64,000 bases of DNA from Camillea tinctor (Eukaryota > Ascomycota > Sordariomycetes > Xylariales > Xylariaceae). Within the stretch, counting starts at the first letter, position 1; the number at the start of each line of letters is the position of its first letter. The DNA is taken from the NCBI GenBank assembly GCA_022578605.1, contig MU394094.1:124001-188000 (forward strand). The letters run 5' to 3'. Positions 46,010 through 58,606 of this stretch are shown here, in pieces. The translations under genes and the position numbers were made by a program. The notes under the pieces are model-generated. The model searched no databases. It was not told where the DNA came from and was given only the letters and a program-made list of their open reading frames with translations.

Positions 46010-49000
46010 TCTAACTGAGCTCCTGGGGGGATGTCGGTCTTGGCTTGGGCACGGCGGGCACGATATGTAGGTAATCAGGTTGGCTTACACTAAAGATGGA
46101 AACGGATTTCAAAAGCAAGAAGTAATGATCATCACTCTTCTCAACCAACCAACTTAGGCTAGCTAGGCAGGTAGATTGCTACCTAAATAATAACAATATT
46201 CATCATGTATCTTAGTCTGAGCTGTCCTTAGACCGCTTAAAGGGCATGTATAGTACAGAGGTTCAATTCTTCATCAAGCTTAGAAATTATTGCATACTAC
46301 GACACCTATCTGCTCGGCTTAGAGTATCTGAGCGTACAGGTTCGGCTAGCCACGCTTCTATAAATGGCAGTATGAATTCTCCGGCGCCATGCTTTGACGC
46401 GGTCCGTCCACAACAGTACCCATATCATAAGAAGGGAGGGCTCCAGCATCTGTGAGAAGAAGCTAGAAACACTGCAGCGAACATCCTAGCACACAGACTT
46501 CCTGGTAATCGCGATTCTGCCCCGTAGTCTGTGGGTTAGAATCATCGTCAGCAACCCGGTTTTCAGGACAGACTTCTCAACCACCAAGTATGATCCGCAG
46601 CGTGATGAGTCCACATGAGACGAACGCTCGCTAAATAGCCAAGCGAAGGCAAGAAATTAAAATTAAAAATAAATAAATAAATGAAAACCTTCCTACCTAT
46701 CTTAAATGCTCAAGATAAATTTTGTATACAATTTTATGATATTCCTAAGCGTCTAAACGAACTATAAGTGGCATGAAGAAAGCCCCCTCTTACTTAGAGT
46801 AGTATAATACAAACATACCAAGATATACCCACGTGAGGTCCCGCATCCCATAACTGTCCTTGTATAGGTAAGTTGAATATTACGCCATGTGCTTCAAGCA
46901 TAGACCTACCCCCTCGGTGTAGATCCTAAGAGTACTGTGATTGTTATGAATGACCACAGATATTCATGCTAGAACTTACAAGGTACAAATATAATAGCAC
47001 AATGTATGCACCTTAGTCACTTCATCGTAGCTACGAAGGCACGCAAATTGAAGACGGTAGCGTTTTGACATGTCACGATGGTGATACCAGTCTTGGGAGA
47101 AACAAGAAATGCCAGTTCAAAGCAGCCTGCGGATTCACCGGGGTTGGGCATGTATTCGCTTCTTGGTGATACCTTGATGATCAGCATCAACCTAGAGGGG
47201 ATATACAGCTCTCCGCCTTCGACCACGAGTACCCGAGGAGTTGGCTTCATGGCAAAGTGGTAAGCAATGTTTCTCTGCGTCTTGCAGTTCGGAACCGCAA
47301 AAACGCTAGTGAACAAGTGCACAGGCTCAAATAATCGACATTATCATAACAGGGTTGATCCTTGATGTTTTCTTTTCCTCGTTGATCCCTCTACCACGCC
47401 ATATACCGAAGTATCCCGCGCCGTGAAGAATCGTATAAATGTCATGATCATCTAAAGATATATGACGTCCAAAGGGCTCAAATGATACATCGAGAACCCA
47501 TGGAAGCTTAAGGAGTGTATTATAGCTCGAGACGTAGTGGACACAGGACTTCGGCAACGCTGGCTTTCTGGACCTGCCATTTTACCCCCAGAGAATGGTT
47601 TAACCAAGTCTAGATCATTCTACTTCAAGCCACCGTGACTAAGAGCTTCTCCATGGCTGTCTCCTAGACCTTGTGATCGGAGTCAAGGATTTACCAACAT
47701 CAGATGATTAGAATACAAAACATAAAAGGGACGTTTACTGGATTGTCACTGGGTGACTGCTATTCTAAACAGTCTTGAACAAATCAGGGATACCTACAAC
47801 ATTATGATTACTGGATATGTTGACAAATTCTTGAACCCCCCCCCCAAACCAGTTATGAATATGTCTACTTCAACTATACTGATAAATCAACAGCTAGTAA
47901 CTCCAGTGGATATCATACTTTCCGGATAGATCGAGGTAGGAGAATAACAATATATCACTACAGGGGGGGATGACTAAGGACAAAGCCGGTTTCTCATCCA
48001 ACTTGCTCCCAAAGGGTTTGCTAGTGAAATGTTTATGATATCTGAGTAGGAGACCGGCGAAACCCCTTTCATTCGGTTCGTCCCGCCTTGCCAACCAGCC
48101 TATCATCCTGTCAAGCAACCGCTTCCATTGAAATTATCTGATGAGTGCGCACAAGCTCTACAAGGAGTATCGCTAAGTAGTGGTTATTCCTAAAGTTGGA
48201 TCCTATCCCCTCTTTTTCCCTCCAAGAACTCGGGTAACCAGCTTCCGTTTGCTTCTACCTGTCGTCCACTCAAGCACGACTGGGGTAAGCCAATCGAGCT
48301 TTTTAAACGGCCATATGCTCGTATCTAAACATTAAGACTCGGAATCGTCCCATCGTGTAATGTATGGAAAGTGGTAGGATTATCGAAAAGCTGGGATGAT
48401 AGGCGGAAGATCATCTTGTTCCATCTTGACTGTAACCAATCGTGGGTCATCAGAGGGGACACATTGTGAGCAGTCGAAACAGATGGCCATGATATTGGGT
48501 ATCGTTGGCCGGATTTAGCCTCCTTATCACCAAACCCTTTGTCCGTCTATCCGGAGAATCATTCCTTATAGCGGAGCCTCGAACGACTGCCTACCTAGTT
48601 ATCTTGTAGTGAACGCAGTGCGAGTGTTTCGTCTCATCAGATCATGCGCATTGGCCATTGCAGGTTATCAGAGCACGAGTCTTTTTTTTTTTTTTCCATG
48701 GGGTTTGGAACCCCGTTTCTTTACCCTGAGTCAAGTTCTACACAAAGGTTCACGACAGGGCAGAATGTCGTGATAGATAGTCCCGAGACCCCTAGGTCAC
48801 TTGCTAAAGTATGGTATGGGACGTTGGAACGTTGGGACGCCGTGGAGGATGCCTTGTGTGGATGGAGTCGGCTCTTGGAGCTAAGTTCATGGACCCCCCC
48901 CCCCCCAACTGAATACCTAAGGTAATAGAAGTTAAGATATAGGTTGTACCCGTCGAGTCGGAGGGGCTGAAGGAGCAACGTGGGGTCGTGGTGTAAGTCA

Positions 49001-52000
49001 TCGCTCAGGATATTTGTAAGATGCTCAACCATACGAAAGCAAAGGAGGTTTATAGCGAAGATGCCCTTTTACCTATCACTCTCTGAGACTGAGAGACCTT
49101 TTAGGTCAGACTGTGTAGCATTGCTGGGTATTGGATGCTGGTTTCCGACAGGGGTTAAAGCTAGCTCTTCGTCATTGTCTCCTTACCATCGTACCACACC
49201 GTCCTAATCTTTCTATATACAAATAGTCCAAGAAGCGTGAGCCTATGATGGCCTTTTGCGTACGACATGCAGGATAGCCTCATTCTACTGTCGAAACATA
49301 CATCGAGGTTAGTTACATTACACAAAGTCCCGTAAGCGCCTATCTCCAGGGGCTAACGGGTGGTGTGGGAATAGCTGTGCAAAGGAAAACCACCACCCAC
49401 TACCTATAACCTACCCTGGAAATCCCGTAAGCCAGGAGAAGGCCGACCCTGCCTTACACCGGCCCCAGTGAATATGCGTTTTGACTATACCAAATCCAAA
49501 TGGCTAGGGATGCCAAGCATGAAGATTGCAACCATGAGAGGTCGTTGAGCTCCTCACGCCCAACATGTATGGTAGATTGCGCCGTGGGATGGCGTTGACT
49601 GGTTCGACTATCACCTAGCGCGTTGGACTACTACGTACCCCTGGTTACTGTGGTTTCTTTTGACAAGTTTGACAGGTTTGACAGCTTTTCCCTTTCTTAT
49701 GTCCAGGGCTTTACCGTTGCATGATCCACGCGGAGACATACATAATCTAACACACAGCCGTAGAAATGATCCGATTCCCCGCATTTGATATACGATAATG
49801 AAGCATTCATTAGCACTCCAGCACGTGGAAGTGAAGTCGTTACCGTTGGTGAGCTACCAGGGCTTGGACCAATCATCTACTACGCCTTGAATGATGGGAA
49901 TCTAGTCGCCTTGCGGTGTAACCACAATATCGCTACAGTATTCTTATGTTTTCTATTAGAGTCATCGAGGCTCTGCTTCGACTCTAGATGGGGACATGGA
50001 CAAGCCGTGAATGCTCACTAGGGAGCAAGCCAGGGCTATGAAGAACTATCTACGGAGTATCTGGGCATACCTACGTGTGATTTAGTGTACGTGTGACCTA
50101 GTATACGAGGTAGTAACTCGAAGGGGGCTGACACCAACGGGGAGGGGGTAATGTGTCGTGCCCAGCCCAGGTATCTTAGTCTGACCATCCTTCACGACCG
50201 ACATCTCAGTTATCTACCATATGTGTGCGTACACCGCACTACACTAAAATAAAATACCCACACTGGAGAGCTAGGCCTGTATGTACATACTGACCTGCCT
50301 GCCTGCGTACTAGCTATCCAGGTACGGACTACTTCGAGGGATTGATCAAGTGATTTCCGTTCATGCGGGTAAACATCTAGATTCCCTGAACCCTGTTGGA
50401 CTGAAGTCCCGTTACCACTGCCCTGCTAATCAGGGCAAGGGACGATCACCGCAGCTTGGCGGCTCTGAGGTCCATCCGGTCTTCGGAGACGCAACGGAGA
50501 TCGTGAAACTCAAAACCTTAATATACTTGTTTGAAGAAATATCTATTGCAAAGTAAACGAAAATCCAGTTAAACTTTCATGAAATGTTGACTCAAAATCC
50601 CATGAGAATCAATAGACCCTCACCCCCACTCCCCCTTTTTTATATATAGCGTAGCATCTAAGAAGAAAGCTACCTTCGGGGGAACGTTTTAGTTAGCCGC
50701 ACACTAAATACACTAAAGTAATAGAAAAAAGAACTGAAAAAAACACCTACGAACAAATATCCTCTTACGACCAACCCCCCTGACGTGCTTATTGCTAGTC
50801 TGCAGGTACTGTAGCTTTCACGGAACCGGCCCGGGCCCTAGTACCAGGTTTCGACCTTTTCAACGAAAAGATGCGAATAGTGATTGCAAGCAGCTGAGCG
50901 GCCGCAGCTGAGCTACTAGGTGGTATATTGTAGTAGTATCTATCCAAGGGTTGTCGTCTACATGTAATTGTTTATTGACTTGTGTGTTCTTGACTCTGGG
51001 TATACCGCCAGTCAATGACGGACGTTTAATTCAGCGCGAAATTCAGTATGCCCGCCAACGGGAAACCTCCAAGATCTCTCATAAATCTATATAACATACG
51101 CAAAAGTGGAGAACAAGGTAGCGCCCAAAGCGTGTCGCCATCAACATCAAGTCATGGTTGGACATGGTATTAGACACGCGAACTTGCGGGTGAGGCCGGA
51201 AATCTATGCGATTTCGTGAAGATGGCACCACTAAGTTTCATGGTCTGGACTAGCTTTATCACCAGGATGTTCAAGAGGCCTCTAACTTATCAGAGAGAGA
51301 TCTGTGCGAGTCATACCCAGGAGGCCCAAGCAGAAACGACAGAATATCTCTCTTTTTTTTTTTTTTCTCTTTCATCGCTGGTCGCCGCACGATCAGTTGT
51401 CGAGCTTCACATCATCCCAGTCCTCCCTTGTCCGATCGTTTTCAATGCCATCTTCGCTGTCAGTGTTCGGATGTAATCTCACCCGCTGCAATCCTCAAAC
51501 AATGCACAATCCAATCTACACTCGTGAATGTCAACCCGCCTAGTGTTAGGGGAAAGAAGAGAAATAGTCGACTTGCTACGCCTCCCCTATGTGTGTGTAA
51601 GTATGGGCGGCGAAGAAGCTCGCAATGCGGAAATTTTTCATGCCCGAGTGCGGAACTCTCTCCTGTCAAATGAGAAAACGACAACCCTTCAGTGGAGAAT
51701 GGCGTTATTCGAACCACGCAAGCGCTGCCAATCACTGGCTTATGTACTCTTCGAGGGCAGGGTTAAAGGACCCGAGACGTCGTGTCGGGTTCGCCATCAT
51801 TGGTCAAGTTGCTCCCTCTCACCATGGTTACGCCATGGATGCGGCGACAATAGGTGATGTGTAAACATGGTAGACATAAAATACACATAACCCAATAAGG
51901 TAAACTTTGAACTGGTAACTCCGTATCCCTAGAGAACTTACAGAAAACAACACTTTCTACGCGGAACAGATGGAACGAGGGAGCATAGAGTTGTCCAAAA

Positions 52001-55000
52001 AAAAAAAAAATCTAACAACCCCTTCCCTCCCCCCTCCCAAATCATATCCGCTGGCTCCGATGACATCAATGTTCATCAGTCTCTGCTTGAGTTTCTCTTT
52101 TGGGCTAAGTTCAATAGGCAATCCCGAGGGTGATCCGCGTCCCATTATCAAATTAATATAGCTTAGAAGGGGGGAAGGGATAGGATTTTCATATATACAT
52201 GTAGTGAAATACGCAGAATCTGAGCTTGATGACGAAGCTAATGTTTTCCTAACGTTCTAGAAACATGCATGTAAGCCGGCACTTCATTCAGGCAGGTTCT
52301 GCCGCTTACGGAACCGGTGATACTACTCTTTGGAGTAAGAGATGTTCGAACGTATTAACTTGGGACATCCTATCTCGAGGGGTTTGTCCCAGTCTGCTAT
52401 TGACGGGTTTGGAATAGAAGCATAGGAAACCCTACCAATAAGAAAATAAACTAACATGTATTAGGGGGATGTCACCAAGAGTTTAAAGTTGAAGCTTGTG
52501 AGAAAAAAAAAAGGGTGACTGGAAAGAAAGTCGCCCAAAGGAACGTTTCCTTTGGAATACGGGGCTAGCTTACACCTGGCGCTTCATCCCTATTCCTGAC
52601 ATTGCATGGCAACCTATTAACCTGACTGGCCATAAGGCGCATGCGATTTACCTATATACATATCCGGCTCCGATAAGCACGCTGTCGCATCACGAATTAA
52701 TTACTGCTAATGGGCAATAGTGAAATCTACCTAGGCAACTATGTAGCTGGGCGAAATCTGATGCTCGTTGGATGTATTAGCTAAATTATTCGATATATTG
52801 CTGTGCGACTGATCAACAAACAATATGATCTCCGATGGCTTAAGATGGGATAGGTACCTAATGTAAGAATCTTCACTAGGGAGTCGGGTACTTCTTTTCT
52901 GTGTATGTAATAGCTAGCCTGTCTGTCGGGCACCCTTGGGAATTTTTTTCAACCCTCCCTTTCAGTTTTATTTCCATTCTCCATTTTATTATAGAAGCCG
53001 TTCTAGAATGTCTTTCATGGTGGCTCAAAGTGGGTGCTCCTAGGGGTTCACTGCTTGGCTAACGTGCAAGCCGACCCCTGAAATAACGGTAGCGTCTCCA
53101 TCATCGAGTTTCCCACAACCACTTTATCCCCACCATACATCTCGAAGTTTTTTGTTTGGAACTTCTCTAACCTAACTTAGTATATATGTATACGAGATGT
53201 TTCTATCGAGCTTGTGATCTCATAGTTACACCACTTTAAACTGAAAATTCGCTGGTTCTACAGGTCATATTATGTATGACCTTGAGAGGCCACCTAGCGG
53301 AAAATGTGTTTTACATCCATTACTTGTAACAGTCCACAACGGGAACTAATGCTATTTCGGGGATTGATCTGTAAGTGTACACTACCTACGTGCTGGGTTG
53401 AAAGAGTGGAGGCGTGGAGGTTACCATGAATCCCACGTGTCGTGCCTCTAGGCCGTCAAGTGGCCGAGGTCATAACACAATATTATATGTGTTAGTTCAT
53501 AATCAGTGGCGCAGTCTCCCGAAAAGCCTTGTTGTTATTGTAATAGGCATGTATATCTTTTAATTTTGGGAGAGAAAAGGGGGGAGGTAGAGAGAAAAAA
53601 AAGTGTATGAGAATAATATTGAGTGTGTACTACTAGTTTACACATATACGCACTGTCTGTTAACCCATGTAAAGCAGCCCTGGAGAGCCCTATGCCGCGG
53701 GCGGGCTTCTCGGGATCTTCCAGAAGAGTGTTGTAAACACTTGACGGAGGGGCAAGACCGTGTTATAACACCTTCAGCCAGGTTTGGTAAATGTGGGATT
53801 CTGATTGTGTAGCCATCACATCTTACACACATATAATATACATACATACATATATACATACACTGCTACATTCCTTAGGTACCTACGACAGGAAGGTGAT
53901 GAAATTCCGGTTTAGGGATATAAACCCCTCCGAGTCTCGAACAGATTGGGTCTTACTTAATTCAATCATAAGCAGTGTGTTATGATGGCACAATATATAT
54001 AACGGCTGTCAGATTCATCAGGCACATATGTCACTTCGGGGTAAAATGCTCTTGTTTCGACAGCCTTATAGAGTCTCCAGTTGCTATAAATGGACAAGTC
54101 CGTAACATAGCAAGTACCTAGCACTAGGTACATAGTAATGGTATGTAGACAAGAGAGCTGATACCTTGAACAATCCTCCTTTGGGTAAATATTTCTCAGT
54201 CCGGTATGTACGGTCATTCTGGTTCGGAATTTTGCGGGGAATTTACTCATCATGTCGCGAAGATCTTCTACCAGTGTAGATGCTCCATGTCATCCCGCTC
54301 CAAAGATAATGAGCTGTGCTTATATACATAGACTACTACATACACCACATACATACCTGCATACATATACTACACTACATATATATATATGTATATGTAT
54401 ATACCAGTGGTGGGTTCTCGCGAGAAAAGAAATACCGTACCAGACAGTCAAGATCCATAGAAAACCATCCCGCCCCACCCAGGCTGATGATAAACTGGTT
54501 GAACCATTTCTGAGTTAAGGACCCTGAGCTTGATCTCATGTGGGATGCAATGTATATGTTACTATCTCTTGAATATCTAAAACGCCCGGCATACCTTAGG
54601 CCCCTCCTTAGGTACCTCTGGTCAATATATCAACCATGCAGTATATTCGCATAGGATGTACATATGGTGCAGTAACATGCGAGCTTGACGGCAGTCGGAA
54701 TGGCCTGTAGGAGCTAGCACGGGCTGGTGGAAACCGAGTTGAGCTCTAGTAAGGTATGTCAGCATTTTAATGTCCACCGCCTGGGGTACATCGAGGGATA
54801 GTTAATAAAGTCCGCTCATCCCTACAGCGAGAGTGTATACATACATACCTAGGCAAAGTAGGCAGGCAAATGTCTAGTGCAATTCCAAATATACTGCTAT
54901 AGATGCCTAGGTTAGGTAGGGATATATAGAAATATTTCTTGTCCCTTTTGAAATGACTTACATTTTCTCTTTTTCTTGTTTACGGGTACAGTGGCCATTG

Positions 55001-56110
55001 TCGAGACCAAGAAGTGCGACTTGGGTGATCCATATGGTATATTCCACAGGAAGATTGTATGTATTGTGTAAAGATGTTGTATCAGCTCGTCAGTTCATAA
55101 CACAGTGCTTCTGTACTTATTCTCTTTCTTGTTCTGTTTTTCTTTTCTTTTCTTTTTTATAATAAATTTTTGATTTAATTTTTTTTATTGGTGCTGTGCA
55201 AGTGAGCCTCCATATGGTCCCCTCCACCCCTGTCTGGTAGAAAGATAAAAAGTCTTGAATCAGGGATGGCGGATCCCTTAGGTCTGACTGTGCCCCGTGT
55301 CCCATCTTCATCAGGGCACTGTCAAGTCAAGTACACTACCTAAATGATATGTACTGACCAGGCCCCAATTCTTTGGTTCCCTTTCTGTCAAGAGCGAGGA
55401 CCGGCCGAGAAGTCTGTCTATTAAACCACCCTAGGCACTTATGTATAGTTTAAAACAGAAACAGAAAAGAAAAGAAAGAAAGAAAGCCAATAACTATGTG
55501 GTATCCCGGTAAAGCTCTATATTTGGTGGACTCTCCCACTATGGTGACCCAAAAGCCAAGAATACTGGACCGAATGGCCAACTCCGCTTGCGCTTCTGTG
55601 TAAACAAGGATCATGGTGCAATGAAGATAGTCAATGAGCTCGTTCACTCGTCCATTACCATCTGGGATGGGGCGTGAGGCCTGCTTGGCGTGTTTTTAGA
55701 ATGACAAGCAGTTTTCTGCATAAAACCAGACATACGAAGTCAAGGGTTCCTGGCTCACTACCCATTCGGGTTATGAGTAAAAGCACTGGCTTCTCGACGA
55801 CACCTCAAGTTTAAATACACACGGCCTGTCCACCCATCTTCACATCTTGACCTGCTAAGGTATCTATCTCACTTAGTCCACGTTTTGAATTAACCTGTGT
55901 ATCGACAACTCTAGATATAGATATATATATATATACATACATATATTTTCATATATCAGAGTATCAAGTCTAGAAAACGAAACTTTCTAGCGGTCCTTAC
56001 AGTTCAAGATCGTCGTCTTTCATTGTCTCCGACTTCAAACATAGGTTCTGACTTACACACACTCTCGCACACGTCCGTTGTGTTTACGATAACACGCCAC
56101 CACAATAGAC
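46010..56110. other. Long gene-poor stretch
   Basis: About 10 kb with no gene I can support. Two minus-strand ORFs at 47017-47322 and 47327-47557 have protein-like composition but cannot be joined by a proper splice and match nothing I know. Homopolymer runs (poly-T near 48681, poly-C near 48895, poly-T near 51353) and CATA/TA-rich low-complexity tracts (53830-53870, 54340-54400, 55915-55945) are scattered through it. No LTR or TIR element was recognised. Confidence 0.45.
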
Positions 56111-56421
56111 ATGTGTGATTATACCCAAGTATGTCTTCTGCCGAGTCTGTTAGCTCTCATGAGTTCTATACTAAAACTGTTCTTGCCGGGCAGATAGAAT
56201 ACTGTTGTCAGCATTTTCGATTTATCGTCCAAAAATGGTGCTCGATATATGAGAGGACGAATAAGCCATGTCATCCCAATGTGACGCACCTAGAGATAAG
56301 GTATTACGATAGAATGAACAATCACAATGCACCCCTAGTATTACTCAGAAATGCTAATGAGACTGTAGGAATAATGAACTATGTTGTATGTTACTCATTC
56401 ACAAACCAACCTACCTTCTAG
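56111..56421 (+). CDS. Small MCDYTQ-type cysteine protein, shortened, function unknown
   Basis: Two exons are inferred: 56111-56128 (MCDYTQ only) and 56194-56421, with a 65-nt intron (GTATGT...GGGCAG, phase 0). The product is 81 aa. The opening MCDYTQ followed by IEYCCQHFRFIVQKWCSIYERTNKPCHPNV matches a small protein family I recall as widespread in Pezizomycotina, in which the pattern is Cys-x-His, RYxVxxWC and a later Cys, then ExR and a CGxC pair. The first three elements are present here (C-C-Q-H, FIVQKWC, KPCHPNV), and the ExR element is read as LEIRYYDR. The final CGxC pair is missing, the sequence running NNHNAPLVLL instead. It may therefore be a diverged or decaying copy. The regular cysteines suggest metal binding, but no function is known to me. 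Starting at the later in-frame ATG (56131) would put intron sequence in the protein. Confidence 0.65.
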
Positions 56422-58584
56422 GCCTCTCTGGTTCTGCTACGGGTTATTTTCCCAGTCTCCCCAGTTTTGAGTCTCACCCCGAGTCTGGTAATCACCAGAC
56501 TGACCGGCATGACTGAAAATTCCAAATCCCTACTCTTTGCTCGAAACCATCCATAGTCCACGAGAACCCCATGCTGATCAACCTTCCATAGCTGATTGCC
56601 GGCCACGAGCACCGCCACCCTGGGAACACATGATTCGACGAACCACCAGGGCAACACCATATGTCTAAGTTAGACTAGTCTTTATCCGTAGACAACATCT
56701 AAAAAGGTCCTCGCGCCCACCCCCAGAAGGTGAAAAATTCTGAGAAAAGATGCCCCTTCACGTAAGTCTCGCGTTAGACTGGACTCAACAGAGGCACGAA
56801 ACGAAAACATAATCCAAGAAAGAGAACAAAAAAGTCATCGGGGTACGGTTCCTTTCTTTCTACGTTGGCACTTTTTGCCAGATGCAACAAGGTACATATT
56901 TTGACCATAGCGACGAGAATGGCAAGGGTTTGGGACTCAGGCGTTTAGAACAGGGTTTCATGGTCACGATATGGCGTGCCGGCGGTAACGGGATTGCATA
57001 TAAGCCCCCACGGGATGCAGATCAAATAAAATATCATCACTTGTTTTTTTCTTTGTTAAGAAACTTCCGAGGGAGTTAGACCTCAAATGTTTATCAAATA
57101 GCGTTATTGATCATTTAGCAAGATAGCAGAGCCGCCCCAATCTTCTGCAATGTAAGTCAAGTAAGTGTGGATCAAAACCAGACTGTTCACCCAGTCGCCA
57201 GGTTGCTGGCTTCTGTGATACATCACATCTCCGGCCTTCATTTTTTCCCGAAGATTCAAGGTTTCCTGCAGGTCACCAAGACGCCATTACCCTTGTGGTG
57301 TTGATGTCGTGAATGCCACCCCTTTCAATTGATTCGAAAACCCAAGAACCTCCTGAGAAATCTAGAATGGATAGAAATATGAGAATTCTGCGATTGTCCG
57401 CACACCGTGCTACGCAATAAATTTCCCACTCATCTGTAGCTAGCTTATTGTTCCGGTGCAAAGTGATAATCAGACTGCCAAGATTCCTTCGCACATGCAA
57501 GCCTGTCAAGACTGAGAGAGCTCAGGGCCTAGCCTATATACAGCAATGGGTAGGTACATGCTGTACACATGACACCATATATTATGTATGTATGCACCTA
57601 GGTTGCATTGTATCTAGCTATCTATTTTAGGAATCGGACGTCGGTACTGGCCGGCGCACGAACACGATTGATAAACACCTCACTCAAGTCTTGATCTACT
57701 CTACAACTATAATACATTGTTACATTTGTTCGTGCTTGCTCGGCCCCCGATCTACCCTCGTAACTAGAGGGCTAAAGGTAGGTAGATCGAGGATGGGCAG
57801 CAATACATACGTATATGGAGAAAGAAAAAAAAAAAAAGACTAAAAAACCCAACTCCACGACTCAGTTACCAAAGGGGGAAGTCAACATAAGGGCTAGTGA
57901 CCAGCAGGAACTACCACATGAGTAGTATTTGACCGAATCATCTTGTTACACGAAAACGAGATGGGAAAAGGCTCAGCTGGCCCCAGAACTAAGTTAAGCT
58001 GCTGCTTACACGCTGACGAATTCTAAGCCGACACGGCTTTCTGGGGAGGGTGGAGGGGAGCGAAGGGGGAAGGAGAAGATGGCATCGAAATGTACCGGAC
58101 ATAACGTCCAACATTGCCCAGGATGAAGGTATACCCAGTTCTTGTATCACCCATCAAGGAGGTAACATACACGAATAGAGCTCACAGAGACACGTGGTTC
58201 ATACCCTCCTATCTACAAAAAGCTCTAACACGAGCGGTCCTTTTCTCCCCTTGCTCCTTGAACGCGTATGTATAATACAACCCTGTCGTTGGTGATATCG
58301 GCGACTCTGACGCGCATATCATTATCGGCAGCGTGACATACATTAAGGGCTCTGTTGGCTTTACTATTCAAACTCCATTTAATTGGCAAGTCGACGAAAC
58401 GGGTCTGCTTTCAATCGTCTTTACCAACGTATGCTAAATCTTAAGAAGACAGAAGGCGACGGCACTCTCAAATTTAAAAAAAAAAAATTTTTTTGAGAAA
58501 GAATCTTCCCGAGATGTGTGATCTTATCGAGATTGATGTTGGCATCAATGTCGACAGGATCCTTCGATCTTTGTTCCGATCTCT

Positions 58585-58606
58585 CCCCCCCCCCCCCCCC
58601 CCCCCC
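58585..58606. repeat. Poly-C run of 22
   Basis: An uninterrupted run of 22 C bases followed by a CT-rich tract. Such a run is prone to length error in sequencing and to slippage. Confidence 0.9.

Noticed and set aside
46505..46560. tRNA-like B-box (GGGTTAGAATC) near 46530
   Set aside because: No A-box at the right distance and no acceptor pairing could be found.
56418..57509. Two minus-strand ORFs (56418-56660, 57273-57509) as exons of one gene
   Set aside because: No known family, and no convincing splice or start connecting them. They are kept only as a remark.
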